A DNA stretch of 64,000 nucleotides, from assembly GCA_037044905.1 (NCBI GenBank), contig JBAOKB010000161.1:124001-188000 (forward strand), in the 5' to 3' direction. The number at the start of each line of letters is the position of its first letter. The first letter of the stretch is position 1. The position numbers and the translations under genes are program-made. This DNA is from Hortaea werneckii. Lineage: Eukaryota; Ascomycota; Dothideomycetes; Mycosphaerellales; Teratosphaeriaceae. Positions 11,950 to 23,224 of this stretch are shown piece by piece. The notes under the pieces were generated by a model that saw nothing but the letters and a program-made list of their open reading frames with translations, had not been told where the DNA came from and searched no databases.

Positions 11950-12451
11950 ATGCGTGCCAAAATTAGTTGTCAAACGCGACAGAAGACTCCAATAGATCGA
12001 AATTGTTTCTACGAAAGAATCTGACATGTTCATGATTCTGCACTAAATCTCTCCCTTGCACTAAGATACTCCGTATTCTCTCGAGACCCAGTTGCTTCTC
12101 GCTACACTGATGATCTTCGGCGGACCTACCAGAAGAGTACATGTGGTTCAGAATGTACAAATACTGTGGCAGGACCATGAGCCTCTTGGCTCCAAGACCA
12201 CCTAATCGCATACTCATGTCGATCTCTGAAGTGTATTACCACGGATTAACACATTCCGGAGGGATGTCACGAGTGCTACGGTGCGTCGTGCCTGAATGCC
12301 TCCAAGCCTGACTATCAACCCCACCGGTAAATTGCGGGTAAATGAGGGGGATAGTTCTTCCGAGCTCGATCGGCTCATCTCTAAGCGAGATAATATATAC
12401 CACCACCGGCGTCTCCCTCTAACCCCCTCATAACACATCCAAGATGTTCCT
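11950..12451. other. Intergenic region with a TATA-like element
   Basis: About 500 bp between the MFS stop and the C2H2 regulator. GATAATATATACC near 12390-12402 is a plausible TATA element about 55 bp before the ATG at 12452. Nothing else is recognised. Confidence 0.45.
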
Positions 12452-15064
12452 ATGGATCCTCCGGAGGTTGGAAAGGGCTTCCGGTGTTCAGAATGCTCGA
12501 AACAGTTTGGGCGAAGCGAGCACCTTCGAAGGCATGAGCTGATTCATTCTTCCGAGAAGCCATTTAAGTGTCAGACGTGTTCGAAGACGTTCATTAGACG
12601 GTTAGTGAATTTTATGTGATTGCCTATCCTCCATGCCGTTGATAGTTGTCGACTCCGATTTGAGAATGGACGAAGGCTCTGACGAATTTCCGAAGAGATG
12701 CTTTGCAGAGGCACGAGATCACGCACAACAGCCAGCCAAGTCTGCTACAACAAGGTGCTAGAGCATGTGGCAATTGCGCGGCCGCTAAGTCAAGGTGCTC
12801 AGGGCACACCTTATGCTCACGATGCAAGACCAAGAATTTAGTCTGTACCTATCCTGTGTCCCATTCGCCAACGAGTCCTCGCACTTCAACAAACCAGCCT
12901 CCAGTCGATATGAATGCCATTGCACATCATGAAACGACATTAGACGACATCTTCAACCCCAAATTTTGGGAGTCTTCGAATGTGCTGGAAAACACCAATT
13001 GGCTCGCAGCACTCGGCGATGACTATTTCGATTTCGATACGGGCATGAGCGCTCAAGGACCAGTAACGCCATGGTGCTCAACAGCCATCCCGGAGAATTT
13101 ACCACCCACACCCAAAGGTCCATTGTTTGCCACTCCGACCAGTGCCGGTCTTCCTCAAGCCGCTCTAGAGGACCATCAAAATGGCGAGTTTTACGTTGAC
13201 GGTCAGCCGACTAGACTGCCTCATGTCAAACGCCGTCGCACAACTTCCTCGGCTCCTATCTTCGCCGCCGAGAAGCAACACAGTGGTTTCAGTCTAGCCT
13301 GGAGACCTGTCAACGCTGAAAAGACTGCGGACTTGATCTCGATACGTCGCGAGACGTTTGAGGCCATCGCGTCGTCTTACGAGCGTCTTTGCTTAAACCC
13401 TACTCACGCCTTGCCGTTCTTGGCCTGTCGACTTCCTCCGTTAGCTCAAGTAGAAGTGGCTCTGCATTGTTATTGGAAGTACTTCGATCCTGTGTTGCCC
13501 TTCCTACATCCGGAACTCGCTTCGCGTTCAGAGGGTTGCACATTGGTCTTGGCCATGTGCGCTATAGGAAATCGATTGCAAGTATTATGAGCTGCATATC
13601 TATTGGAATGGTTGAGCGATTACTGACCTTCAAAATAGCATGCAGGCGCCTACCCAGTACATCGCTTCCTGGGATGAGTTCCTTCGTCGATCACTTCATG
13701 ATTCTGACGATGCAGCCCCTGTTCTAGCACAGGCAACCTTACTGCACTGCGTGATCGAGATGTACAAGGATGTCCCCTGGTCTCGTCCAGAGAACGAGCT
13801 CAATGTCCCTCAGCTGGTGACCATTTTCGAAGAGGCTAAGTCGGCCTACGAAGGATGCCCTGACACAGAGGGCGAGCGCGAGCAGACCCGTGCCTCGTGG
13901 CTGAACAAAGAACAGTACGTTCGTCTTGCATATGGTGCCTGGCTATTAGATGCAATGTTTGCCTGTCATTACCACAGAGCTCCGAGATTATCGCTTGAGC
14001 ACGCTACATTGCCTTTGCCGTCCAGTGAGGCTCTTTGGCATACCAAAGACGAAGGAGAGTGGCAAAGAGAAGAGCCTCACAGTTCACCACCGTCGCTTTC
14101 GGTGGCATTACAGGAGCTCTACATTGACAAGAAGTTCCCACAAGACCGTGGCGAGTTCGCACGAGTGATCGTCATCTATGGGTTATATCAACACCTATGG
14201 ACCGTATCTCGCTACTGTGAGGACCCGCTCTTGACATGGAACCCTATCGCCAAACCACAGGCTAGTCTGGACGTCCTCCCCAAGCAACCGATATGGCTTC
14301 CGTCCATTCCAGCTTTTGCAAGATGGCAAAACTCCACCTGCGATGCGCTCGATGTCTTGCACTGGCAAGCCAACGCAACCATCGGGCGAGCGAGCGGCCT
14401 GGAACACCCAACTGTGCTACACCTCCATTTCGCACGGGTCGTGATGTTAGCCCCGTGCTTCAACCTTGTCCGGCTGGCTCGATATACGTGTGGCGGCTAT
14501 GGCATTGACAAAGCGACCTCGGAACAAGACACGAACCAGATCCGTCGCTGGGCGGTACAGCACCAGTACAAAGCCCGTCTGGCCGCTATCCACGCCGGCG
14601 TCGTCTTCTGGCATGTGCGCAAGTACTCCCACGATGCCTTCTACGAAGCGCCCTCCGTCGCTCTGGCCTCGCTCCTGCTATGGGCGTTTGGGACCTACGC
14701 AGCCAAAACCCCCAAAACCACGACCGCTCGAAGCTCATCGCGGCCCCCTTCGCCAGAACCCTCTCTCCACACCGACGAGGCCCCCGACGACGCGCAGGAA
14801 GCCCAAGGCGATCCCGTCTGCAGCATTATCTTGCTCGATCGTCCCACGGACGACGAATTGGTCCAGCAGTTCATCAAGCGCGGCCACGAGATGCAGGCGC
14901 ATATGACGGGCGTTGGTAACCTGTATGATGATGAGGGCCCGCAGCGTGTGCTGGGCCAGGCGACGAAGTTGTTGTCTACGTTGACTTGTTGGGGTGTCAG
15001 TACGCGGTGGTTACAGTTTGTACAGAAGTTCTCGGAGAAGGCGAAATGTAGGCCTTGCGAGTGA
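12452..15064 (+). CDS. Hybrid transcription factor: two C2H2 zinc fingers plus a Zn2Cys6 cluster
   Basis: Nuclear regulator with three exons, 12452..12600, 12696..13581 and 13646..15064, all in frame, giving about 817 residues. Finger 1 uses Cys12/Cys15/His28/His32 and finger 2 uses Cys40/Cys43/His56/His60; intron 1 (12601-12695, GTTAGT...GAAG) splits the codon for Arg50 inside finger 2. A Zn2Cys6 cluster follows directly (Cys 74, 77, 84, 90, 93, 100). The remainder is a fungal-specific transcription-factor domain (PF04082 type), seen in the PVLPFLHPELASRSEG and WDEFLRRSLHD regions flanking intron 2 (13582-13645, ends TGCAG). This C2H2 + Zn2Cys6 + fungal_trans architecture is known only from filamentous fungi. 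Target genes are unknown. The reading frame is intact. Confidence 0.92.
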
Positions 15065-15626
15065 GGCAAGGAGCGTTTGCTGTTCTTCCTATGCATTTGA
15101 CCTTGAGTGCTGCGAGTCTAGCCGACAATCTTATTGCCATTCGACAGGCGTGAATTGATGAAATAATGCGAACGCAGCTTGCGGCCAAAGTCTACGATAC
15201 GAATTGCTGGCAATCCAAGATTTTATAATTCAACTTTGTGTCCTCTGAATGCTAGGGCATCTGTCTTAATAAGCCAGGCTCACCACCACTTCTAATAAAT
15301 CCTTTCTTTCAGCCGCGTGGCGCACAATGTTCTCGGCAGGATCGAAAAGTACTGCGGTGAAGTAGTGCCCTCCCTTCTCTTCAGCACGCGATGTTGCCGT
15401 TCGTCGAAAATCCCACTTATCGCTGATGCTCATTCCATCGAGCTCCCTCAAAGGTATCCCGAAATGTCACTCTGGTCACCAGGAGCATCATCGTAATGAC
15501 CCGGCCCTTCAGCTGATTACAGGACTGCTAGAATCTTCACTTGCAAAGTGCAAAGACTGTGTTCATCCAAAACCCAAGAATCGCTACCGGATTTGTAGTT
15601 GCAAAAAGGGTCATGCCCTCCTATCG
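15065..15626. other. Convergent intergenic region with a possible gene remnant
   Basis: On the minus strand, 15451-15266 encodes about 61 residues that look like real protein (contains MSISDKWDFRRTATSRAEEK and GGHYFTAVLFDPAENIVRH) and ends in a stop. There is no good start and no continuation upstream, so it may be the 3' end of a lost gene or an unspliced fragment. Nothing else is recognised. Confidence 0.3.
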
Positions 15627-16940
15627 CTAGCCAGCTCTAGCTTGTTCCGATTGCCTCCCGCGCTTCGAATGCGACCCGCCTTCCTCATCTTCTACGGAAA
15701 CCTCACCTGCCTTGCGCTTTCTGCTGGCGCTATGTGACTCGTCCTCCCTCCCTCCCTCAGAGCTACCATTCCAACCAAAGCTCTTCTCCGTATCCGGGTC
15801 CCACACATTAGCGACGGGGTCATGTAGCGCATTCGCTATCTTCTCCACCCCCTGATCGTCTCCCTCCGCCGTATCCTTCAACTCCGGATCCACCCAGCCT
15901 TCCGTATAGCTGCCCCCGAAATCTATGATCCACAGGTCGTTGTTCGTGTCCACCATGAAGTTGTCCGCTTTCGCATCTCCCCAGACACGATCCCGTTCAT
16001 GTGCAAAATCTCCTTCACCGTCTCCGACTCGTTCGCCCACCGATCGCGAAGGTCCTGTGGCACGTCCGCGTCGAGTTTGGTCGTGAGTGGGATCGGGTCC
16101 GGGATGTGGGTCTGGAGGAACGCCATGACTTTGCTTTGGCCGCCGGACATCGTCACGAGCCCTTCGAGCTTGGGACATTTCATGTGGTTATGCAAACCGC
16201 GTTTCTCGATCTCGTCTAGGAGGTGGATCTCCCGCTTTCACCGGCTGCGGTTGATCGCGGTCGACTAGCTTTAAGAAGTACGTCTGACCTTCGGGGGTCT
16301 GGACCTTTGCGGGGTGATACGGTGATGGGCTGTTGCTACCGTCGAGCACCGTGAGATCTTTGGCGCTATACCAAGGCTTCTTGATGTTTTGAATGTATTT
16401 GGGCACTGCGATCTCATGCAGCAGGTGTTTTATGCGGCGTTCCAGGTCCGTTGTGGACTTTAGTTCGATGGCGCGAAGTCCTTTCTGGCTGGCAGACAGA
16501 CTGTAGAAGTGCGTCGGGCCATTATACCATTGCTCTAGCGTGAGTTGGTGCTGTGCCTTCTCATGGGGAGCGTATTTTCGAAAGGCAGTTTCGAGTGGAT
16601 CCAGCATCCACTGATGCAATTCTGTCTCCGCGTCGACCTCAGACTCTTCGCTTTCTCCCTCCTCTTTCGCCTCGCTGTCGCCTTTATCATCATGGCTCAC
16701 GTCAATGCCGCTGTCGCTTGATCGCTGCGGAATGTCTTCGCCGGCCTGCTTCCTGACTGCGGAATCAAACGGGCATACTCTGCTCCGGAAAGAACGGTTG
16801 CTCAACTCGTCCTTGTCGGCTATGATGTGGAATCGGACATTGTTCACAAAGACCGTCAATGCGCAAGAATCGCTATCGTCGTAGAAGAAATTAAGAACAT
16901 AGTATTCAAACTGAGGACGATTGGTAGACATTGCGCCCAT
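15627..16940 (-). pseudogene. Protein-kinase-fold protein with two compensating frameshifts
   Basis: Fungal kinase-like protein. It starts at ATG 16940 (or 16931) and runs in one frame to about 16236, ending in TYFLKLVDRDQPQPVK. It resumes one frame over at the REIHLLDEIEKRG / LHNHMKCPKLEG segment and returns to the original frame near 15985 at VWGDAKADNFMVD and LWIIDFGGSYTEGW. The catalytic-loop-like GDAKADN and DFG-like IDFGG motifs are preserved. The breaks fit a one-base insertion (16233-16237) and a two-base insertion (15982-15988), net three bases. An acidic Glu/Ser-rich stretch lies in the N-terminal half and a basic, NLS-like KRGR end is present. The protein is otherwise complete and has no nonsense substitution, so sequence error is as likely as true loss. 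Substrate unknown. Confidence 0.72.
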
Positions 16941-17425
16941 ATACGAAGAAAATGTCCTGCTTGGGGTTGAGAAATACAAACAATGTGTGTGATCACCAGG
17001 TAAACCAGACAAGAAAACCGCTTACCTTTCATCAGCGCCAAACGCGTCTAGGTTACAATGCCCGTGTCAGAGCGCGAATGATGACGTCCATGACCATTAT
17101 TGCAGCCATAGATCGTCACGGACTTGAGTGGATGAAAGGGGAATGCGATCTGTCAGATAGTCTTCTCGATCGGATCTATAGTGGCTGCATTAGCGCATCC
17201 GATCCATGTCCAAAATTGCCCTTGTTCCTGCGCTAGCGTTCATGGTGACGTTGGATCTTCTCCCATCCAGGCATCTCTTCAATCGACAACGATGACTGCT
17301 TCTTCCGAGGTATGGGATCACATAAAACGATTACCGCTGCTTCAACACGATCACTGTCTATATAGGCCATTATAATACGCTGAGGCTAATAACCCCATCT
17401 CCGTTCACGCCTTCCCACCTGTTCA
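16941..17425. other. Intergenic region
   Basis: About 485 bp between two minus-strand genes, serving as promoter of the kinase-fold gene. No gene or clear motif seen. Confidence 0.4.
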
Positions 17426-19287
17426 TCAATGCCCCCGATCATGGCCCGGCGGCTTGCCGAAACCTCCCCAGTAGTTACCGGGTGGGCCAGAAAAGTCACT
17501 TCGACAACTCGGGTGTTCAAAGTCCTTCGCATCCCCTGATGGCCAGATGGGTAGGAAGCAGATCTCGTGAGGCCCGCAGCCTGAGCACCTCTTCCAGCCT
17601 GTCCAACCCAGCCAGCTTTTAGGCCGCGCATCATGGCCATCCCGTGCGCAAGAGTATCGATAGTACTGGCTTCGGTGAGCGTGCGACAGATGACTGAGTT
17701 GACGGTGTAGATTGAGTCGTAGGCCAGACTTCCCTTGGCAGCATCAGACGGCCTGGTGCTCGGAAGCGCATAATTGCTGCAATGCTGGATTTCCTGAGAA
17801 GTGTTGCGGTTGCTGTAGTCGATGTGCGGGCGAATGGCACGGCTTGCTTCTGCGCGGAAGTGTTCGACATCCTTGATCTCACCGGACGCGAGATACGCGA
17901 TCCGGTCTGCATACCGAGCCGTGATCATATCTGAGATGGCTTGCCAGTCCACGCCTTCGTCAGCAGACCTATCACTGAGAGCCAGTTCCGGATTTTCCGC
18001 CGAAATGGCGCAATCAATTGGGTCTCGTTCTTCACTCGTGGCCGACCAGTCTCGTCAAAATAAAGCGCCTCCTCGACAGCGAAAAGCGTCAGAAAGTTGC
18101 CATAATCCAACACTACCCTCCTGCCACCAATGCCATCATACCTGGACGCAACAGCTTGATAATAGCTCAGCATATCATCGCCGCCCGCGCCCGGTCCTGG
18201 ACCGTCCGTGCCAGGATTCGCGGCTGCAATGCTCACCACATCCAAGTGCTGAGCGAAGCCGCACAGGATGATTTCAAACCCGGCTTCCATTCGCAGTACC
18301 CCGTCAATACAACCTTTGTACTCAGTACGAGCCAGGTCGCATAGGCGTTCCGCACGCACACTGTCACCAAGCGGTCCACCATGCGGCCGTCGTGGGTCTT
18401 TTGTCCTTTGTGCGACGGCTGACTGTTCCACATGGAGCTCATTAGGCGCTTGCAAATCGAAGGGATGAGGCTCGTCATGATGGACTCTGTCAAAGCCACC
18501 TTCCTCATCGTCTATCATCTTGCGGCTCCGTTGCGTGGCCTTCACGGCTTCCTCGGGGGGATTGTTATGCAGTAGGACCAAATCTTGCATATCAAGTGTG
18601 CCTTTCGTCGACTTGGCTGCCGACTGTCCATCGACATACAAAAGTCGTAACGGGTGCTTTGTGCGATAGGTATGAAGATACCCAGAAGGTTTCCTGTCCA
18701 GTGCAGGGCGTTGGGATGCGCTGATAGGTTTCTGTCGAGCGTTTTCAGCAGCGCCGGTATGCTCTGGTTCCCACTCATTCCTGCGGTCGTCTTCCTCGTG
18801 GCCGAAGTGATGTGGAGGCGGAGGTGGTGGAGACCATTGGTGGTGCTCGCGATAGTCCGGATTCTCCTCTTTGCCGTAGAAATGGGGTGGTATCGGAAGC
18901 CTGTCGAAGTTTCTGCTGCCGCCGCTCCCATGGTATTTTGACCAGCCTTCCACCGTGGTGGCTCTCCGGGTTTTCCTTTGCCTCCTCCTGGCGGGCCACG
19001 CTCTCTGGCAAAGACTAAAGCATGTTCAGGCTCGAAAGCCAGCCATTGAGTGCCGTTGACGGGGTCGGGTTGGAAGTGCCGTGATAGAGCTCTACATCCT
19101 GCGGTACAGTCGCGAGAAAGGTGGACATGCCATTGTGATTAAGTGACGAGCCCCATTGTCGCATGGAGCTTTGAATCGCGTTGAAGATGTGATTAGCATT
19201 GTGCTGATGCGAGGGTTTGGCCGGGTGTGAGTCTGAAGCTGCAATTACGGGACCAGCGATAAACGGAATCACAAACTCCAACTTCAT
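17426..19287 (-). pseudogene. Secreted fungal protein of unknown function, broken by four one-base deletions
   Basis: Begins at ATG 19287 with a clear signal peptide (MKLEFVIPFIAGPVIAAS). It then has the conserved-looking LYHGTSNPTP segment, a His/Pro-rich linker, YLHTYRTKHPLRLLYVDGQS, a long middle region, DWQAISDMITARYADRIAYL, and a Cys-containing C-terminus (WKRCSGCG, EICFLPIWPSG, FEHPSCR). I recognise this as a family of uncharacterised secreted ascomycete proteins; no function is known to me. The parts lie in successive frames. Breaks are inferred near 19061 (C run), between about 18900 and 18960 in low-complexity sequence, near 18020 (C run) and near 17618 (A run), each best explained by loss of one base. 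The natural end would be the TGA at 17428-17426. No stop codon arises by substitution, so this may be an assembly problem rather than decay. Confidence 0.7.
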
Positions 19288-20009
19288 TGCGAACGTAAAA
19301 GCTTGCGAAACCTACCTTTTGAAACGGCCTTGTAACCGCACAGAAGATATGCGACTGCCATTCTTCATTGACCTTCGCGACGCGAGCGTGCCCTAAGTGA
19401 ACCGCGCGGCGCAGAGCAGCGGTACACGAAACCTCGTACGAGGGCCAATATTCACAGAGATAGGGCACAAGCCAGGGCCACCCAGCTCAGGCGCCCCGCG
19501 TTAAATCGGCGGCGAAAGCCCTTGTTCCCACGAAACCGACTCGAGATTGTGTTTCGCGGCTGTCTAGCATGTCTTGTGCAAAGCGGACATCCGGACGTTC
19601 TGGTGTGGATGCTACAGCGGCACCTACTAGGCGAACTGATAAGGGCTGTCGACATTCAGCTAGGAGTTTTCTAGCTTGGAAGGTGTCAAAATTACGCAAG
19701 TCGTTTTGGAGCCTGCCGCCGCAAGGTCATTACCACCAACAGGTCCAATGAAGGGACTCAGATCAGCCAATCGCTATCATGCAGGTTATGGACAGGCAAG
19801 GAACACCACTTTGCTTCTCATGCGCCTGCTGGTTTCCAAGCCATAACAGTCAAAAATGTGGAGAGGTGAAGATTCAACGGCTGGTGGAACTTCAAACGTT
19901 TTTCATTTTTTTCATCAAGGCAGTGTGCATGTCAGATCCATATGCTCACTAGTCTGGATGCTAGAAGGGTATCTGGCGCTTTTCATCAAAAAGGCCTTCC
20001 TGTAAAAAC
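19288..20009. other. Intergenic region
   Basis: About 720 bp: promoter of the secreted-protein gene and 3' flank of the transporter. Only unconvincing short frames are present. Confidence 0.4.
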
Positions 20010-22010
20010 CTAGATCATGTATCTGAAGCCCTTCTGGATAGTCCGCGCAGCAGCAACAGTCGTACCCTCCGTCTCAGCGGACTTCTCCAGCTTCTTCAAC
20101 TCGGCCTCGCTAAGCTGTACGTCCTCATTCTCCATCCGCTCCAGCTTCTTGTTCTCGCTCGTGAGCCAGAAGCGCAGGATCGTGGCACAGATGCCGGCTA
20201 CCACCATGAGGCCGATGACGATACCGAGGGCCACACGGTAGTACGGCTGTTGAGTCTCCCAGTATGTGTAAGGGGTCCAGATCGAAGCGGCGTTTCCGAA
20301 ACTGTTGATGAAGGCGAGGGCAGAGGCACGCTTAGCCGGGGGTCTGTAAAGCTAGGTTAGTTGACTGTCTCGAGGTGCAAGTCTTCGCTATTCGGTCTTA
20401 CCTTGGAATAGTGTTTGAAATCCAAGCGTAAATCTACGTAGAAGGTCAGCGGATGTACGGCGAGGAGGTCAGGATATGATAAAACACATACGGTTCCGAA
20501 GGCCGCGAAGACGAAGATCAGCAAGAAGAAGCTGAAGTACCGAGGTCCAAACGATTCCGTGAACATGAAGACCAAAGATCCCACGATCACTGGCACAATG
20601 GGGTACCTGTGTGGCGAGTTCAAACGTCAGTCATTGCCCTCGCCGGAATGTTGTCCTCAAAACTTACATGAAGAACCAGTATCGCTTCTGGAACCTATCC
20701 GAGAGCACACTGTGGACGTATGACCAGAGAGTGATGAAGATGTAAGGTGGCGCCACAAGGAGAAGACTGATTGTGCGGTCGTATCCCAATGTTGATGTCA
20801 GTGTTGGGAAGAACTTTCAAAGTTGTCAGCGATGCCTGGATACAAATGGAAGATGGGAAAATTTACGTTTTGGAAGCCGGAAGCAGCCACGATACCTGTT
20901 GCCGAGTTAGAACCTTTCCAAGAAGCAAGACGTACACCAGGGCTGTAAGCACTCACAGTGATACCCGATGGCAAGAAGGTACATTTTCGGGTCCTTGAAA
21001 GCCAGCTTCATGCCGTGGATTTGGCTCATACCACCTTCCTGGTCGATATCCGTCTCACCGGCGTCCAAAGCTGTGCACGAGTCAGTTGGTGTGCCAAGTG
21101 CTGTCTCGGACTGTTCGAAACCTTACCCATTCGGCGATTGGCGACGTGCTTAAGATCTCCAGATAGTCTCTTCCACGTGTGTGGGAAATCTGGAAGAACG
21201 ACCACCACGATCAAGCCGATGAAGATTGTGATTGATCCCTCAATGATGTACAACCATTGCCAGGGTCTGACGCCGAGCTGGTTGTCTCCGAGGCCGTTGA
21301 GGATGCCTGCTGCGATCAGGTTGCCAAAGGCACCGGAGAGGAGAGAGGCAGAGTAGAAAATGGACATTCTCAAGTTAAGCTAGCATGTCATGTCAGCCAT
21401 CTTCATCGCAGAGGTGGGTTCCATCCAAGACGCGTACCTCATTCTTTGTGTACCACTTCGAAAGGTAGAAAAGGACACCTGCGAAAAAGGGCGCTTCGAC
21501 CAGACCCAGAATGAAACGGAGGGCAATCATGCCGCCTGCACTCTTCGCCTGGCTACTAAGTAGCGACACCAGTCCCCATGCGCAGATGAAAAAGCCCAGA
21601 TACCATGAGGGTCGTCCACAGTAGTTCAGCAGAAGATTTGAAGGAACCTGCATGGTAACGTAACCGACGAACAGAATCGACAGGCCGATCGAGTACTCGT
21701 TATCACTCATGCCCAGGTCTTCCGGCATTCCTTGCAACCTGGCAGCCGGGTAATTGTTCCGGTCGATGTAATTCATCAGGTAAACGATACAGCACATGGG
21801 CATGATGAGGAAGTCGATCTTGCGCTTGAGCTGCTTCTCCCAAACCAGCTCCTCTTCCGTCAGTTGTGTCATGTGTCGCGCCTCCGTCTTGTTTCCATCG
21901 CCAGTGGGATCGATCTCATGGTCGGCGTACGTCTCCTTGTGTTCAAGGCCAATCTTCTCAGGATCCGGGAGAGGACCCTGCGAATGGGCCGGGAGACCTG
22001 TGTCCGTCAT
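20010..22010 (-). CDS. MFS anion:cation symporter (Dal5/Tna1-like), eight exons
   Basis: Plasma-membrane transporter of the allantoate/nicotinate permease type. Minus-strand exons are 22010..21438, 21379..21127, 21070..20957, 20895..20867, 20813..20668, 20606..20492, 20433..20402 and 20343..20010. All seven introns are 53-61 nt, GT-AG and phase-consistent, giving 531 residues. The first membrane segment carries LMNYIDRNNYPAARLQGM, the family's TM1 signature. Other conserved stretches are EAPFFAGVLFYLSKWY, WQWLYIIEGSITIFIGL, RPPAKRASALAFINSFGNA and WTPYTYW. Two exons are tiny (29 and 32 nt). The C-terminal tail is charged (KKLEKSAETEG). Likely substrates are small organic anions, but the substrate is not decidable. 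The gene is intact, unlike the flanking genes. Confidence 0.93.
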
Positions 22011-23224
22011 GGTGATGGGTGAGAGCCACCGGGAGTGCGTCTGGGCTCAATGGTGAAGGTCGGGGGATGGTGGCAACGATGGCGATGGAGCTGCCTGGAT
22101 CAGACACCGGGCGTCTGCCAGTCTTATACTCACTGTTCCCGGCGGTGGTCACATGCCGGTGGGAGCCTCACTGTGGATCGCAGACTTTTGCAAGAGCGTC
22201 GAGCGGGTCATCCACAACATTGTACAAGGGAGTGGGGGTCCCAATTGCCCATGGGGTCCCAAGCTGGAGGGTCTCCACAGGCGCAAGACCGTTCAGCTTC
22301 GCAGGCTCGGCAAGGTCAGGGAGCCAATGAGCACCGTACGGGAAGCATATCGGGGCATACTATTGCGGCAACATGTCGGCGATCCTCCCAATGTTGCAGC
22401 GAGAAAGCGTCGGCCATGCGCACCCCATGTGCTTTCAGCCGCCTGAGCATCGTGACCCGCAAGGCCCGATGGAGCCGACATATAAGCCGGACCCCGTAGA
22501 GACTCTTGGCGACCCCGCGGCCAAGCCTCGCTGGCGTATGAGTGGCTCCAGTTGTGATCGACACCTTCCCCAGAGTCTTCTCCAAGCGGCTACAAGGATG
22601 TACAAGGATGGGTTAGCTACCTCAACAAGTGCCGTGGCATGGACTTGGCTCGCTTGGACGCGACAACTCAAGCAAGTGTAGCAGCCCCCGCCCGCAGGCT
22701 CTTTTAGCCAATTCGATGCTAAGATTTTGGGGGCGATGCGCTTGCGGCATTGGCCACCCTTTGATTGGGAGCCGGACTTGTCCTCATCCCTTGGGGGTCA
22801 CTTTTGTTGCATCAGGCTATCTCCATCCTTTTGGGTGACAGGTGGTTGGCCGCGAGGTTATTCGAGGCTTACCTAGGTAGGCTTGTAGTATGACCTTTTT
22901 ACCCGTCTCAACGTGTGATGCCGCGTTAGTTCGATGCCACATCCCAATCCACTCTCCATGTGTGATTCCGCGTTGCTTCCATGCGCCATCCTTCCCCCTT
23001 GCCACGTGTGATTCCACGTTACTTTCGGGTCACACAGACGCAAGTCTGGAAGAGATTGGCTTGGAGAAGGATGACGGGGCAGGCTCCTGCATGTCCTGAC
23101 AGGTCAATCGTTGGGTAAGGAATGACCTAAGAAAGCTGATCTGCCAAAGCGATCGTATCGACCGCATCGTCAAGATCGACTGCAGGCGCAAAGCCGGCCC
23201 GACGACCGGCTTATTATTACGCCA
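22011..23224. other. Long intergenic region between two MFS genes
   Basis: About 1.2 kb containing the promoter of the upstream transporter and a decayed triple repeat (listed separately). Overlapping open frames on both strands have no recognisable content. Confidence 0.45.
22912..23022 (+). repeat. Three spaced copies of an ~18-bp motif, period 46-47 bp
   Basis: Copies of a motif close to CGTGTGATTCCGCGTTACTT begin with TGTGAT at 22914, 22961 and 23007. Copy 1 has GCC for TCC and copy 3 has CAC for CGC. The flanks share a weaker C-rich pattern, so this is either a degenerate minisatellite or a set of repeated binding sites. Confidence 0.6.

Noticed and set aside
12452..12600. Stand-alone small zinc-finger gene
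   Set aside because: The exon ends at a GTTAGT donor and the second finger is completed only by splicing to 12696.
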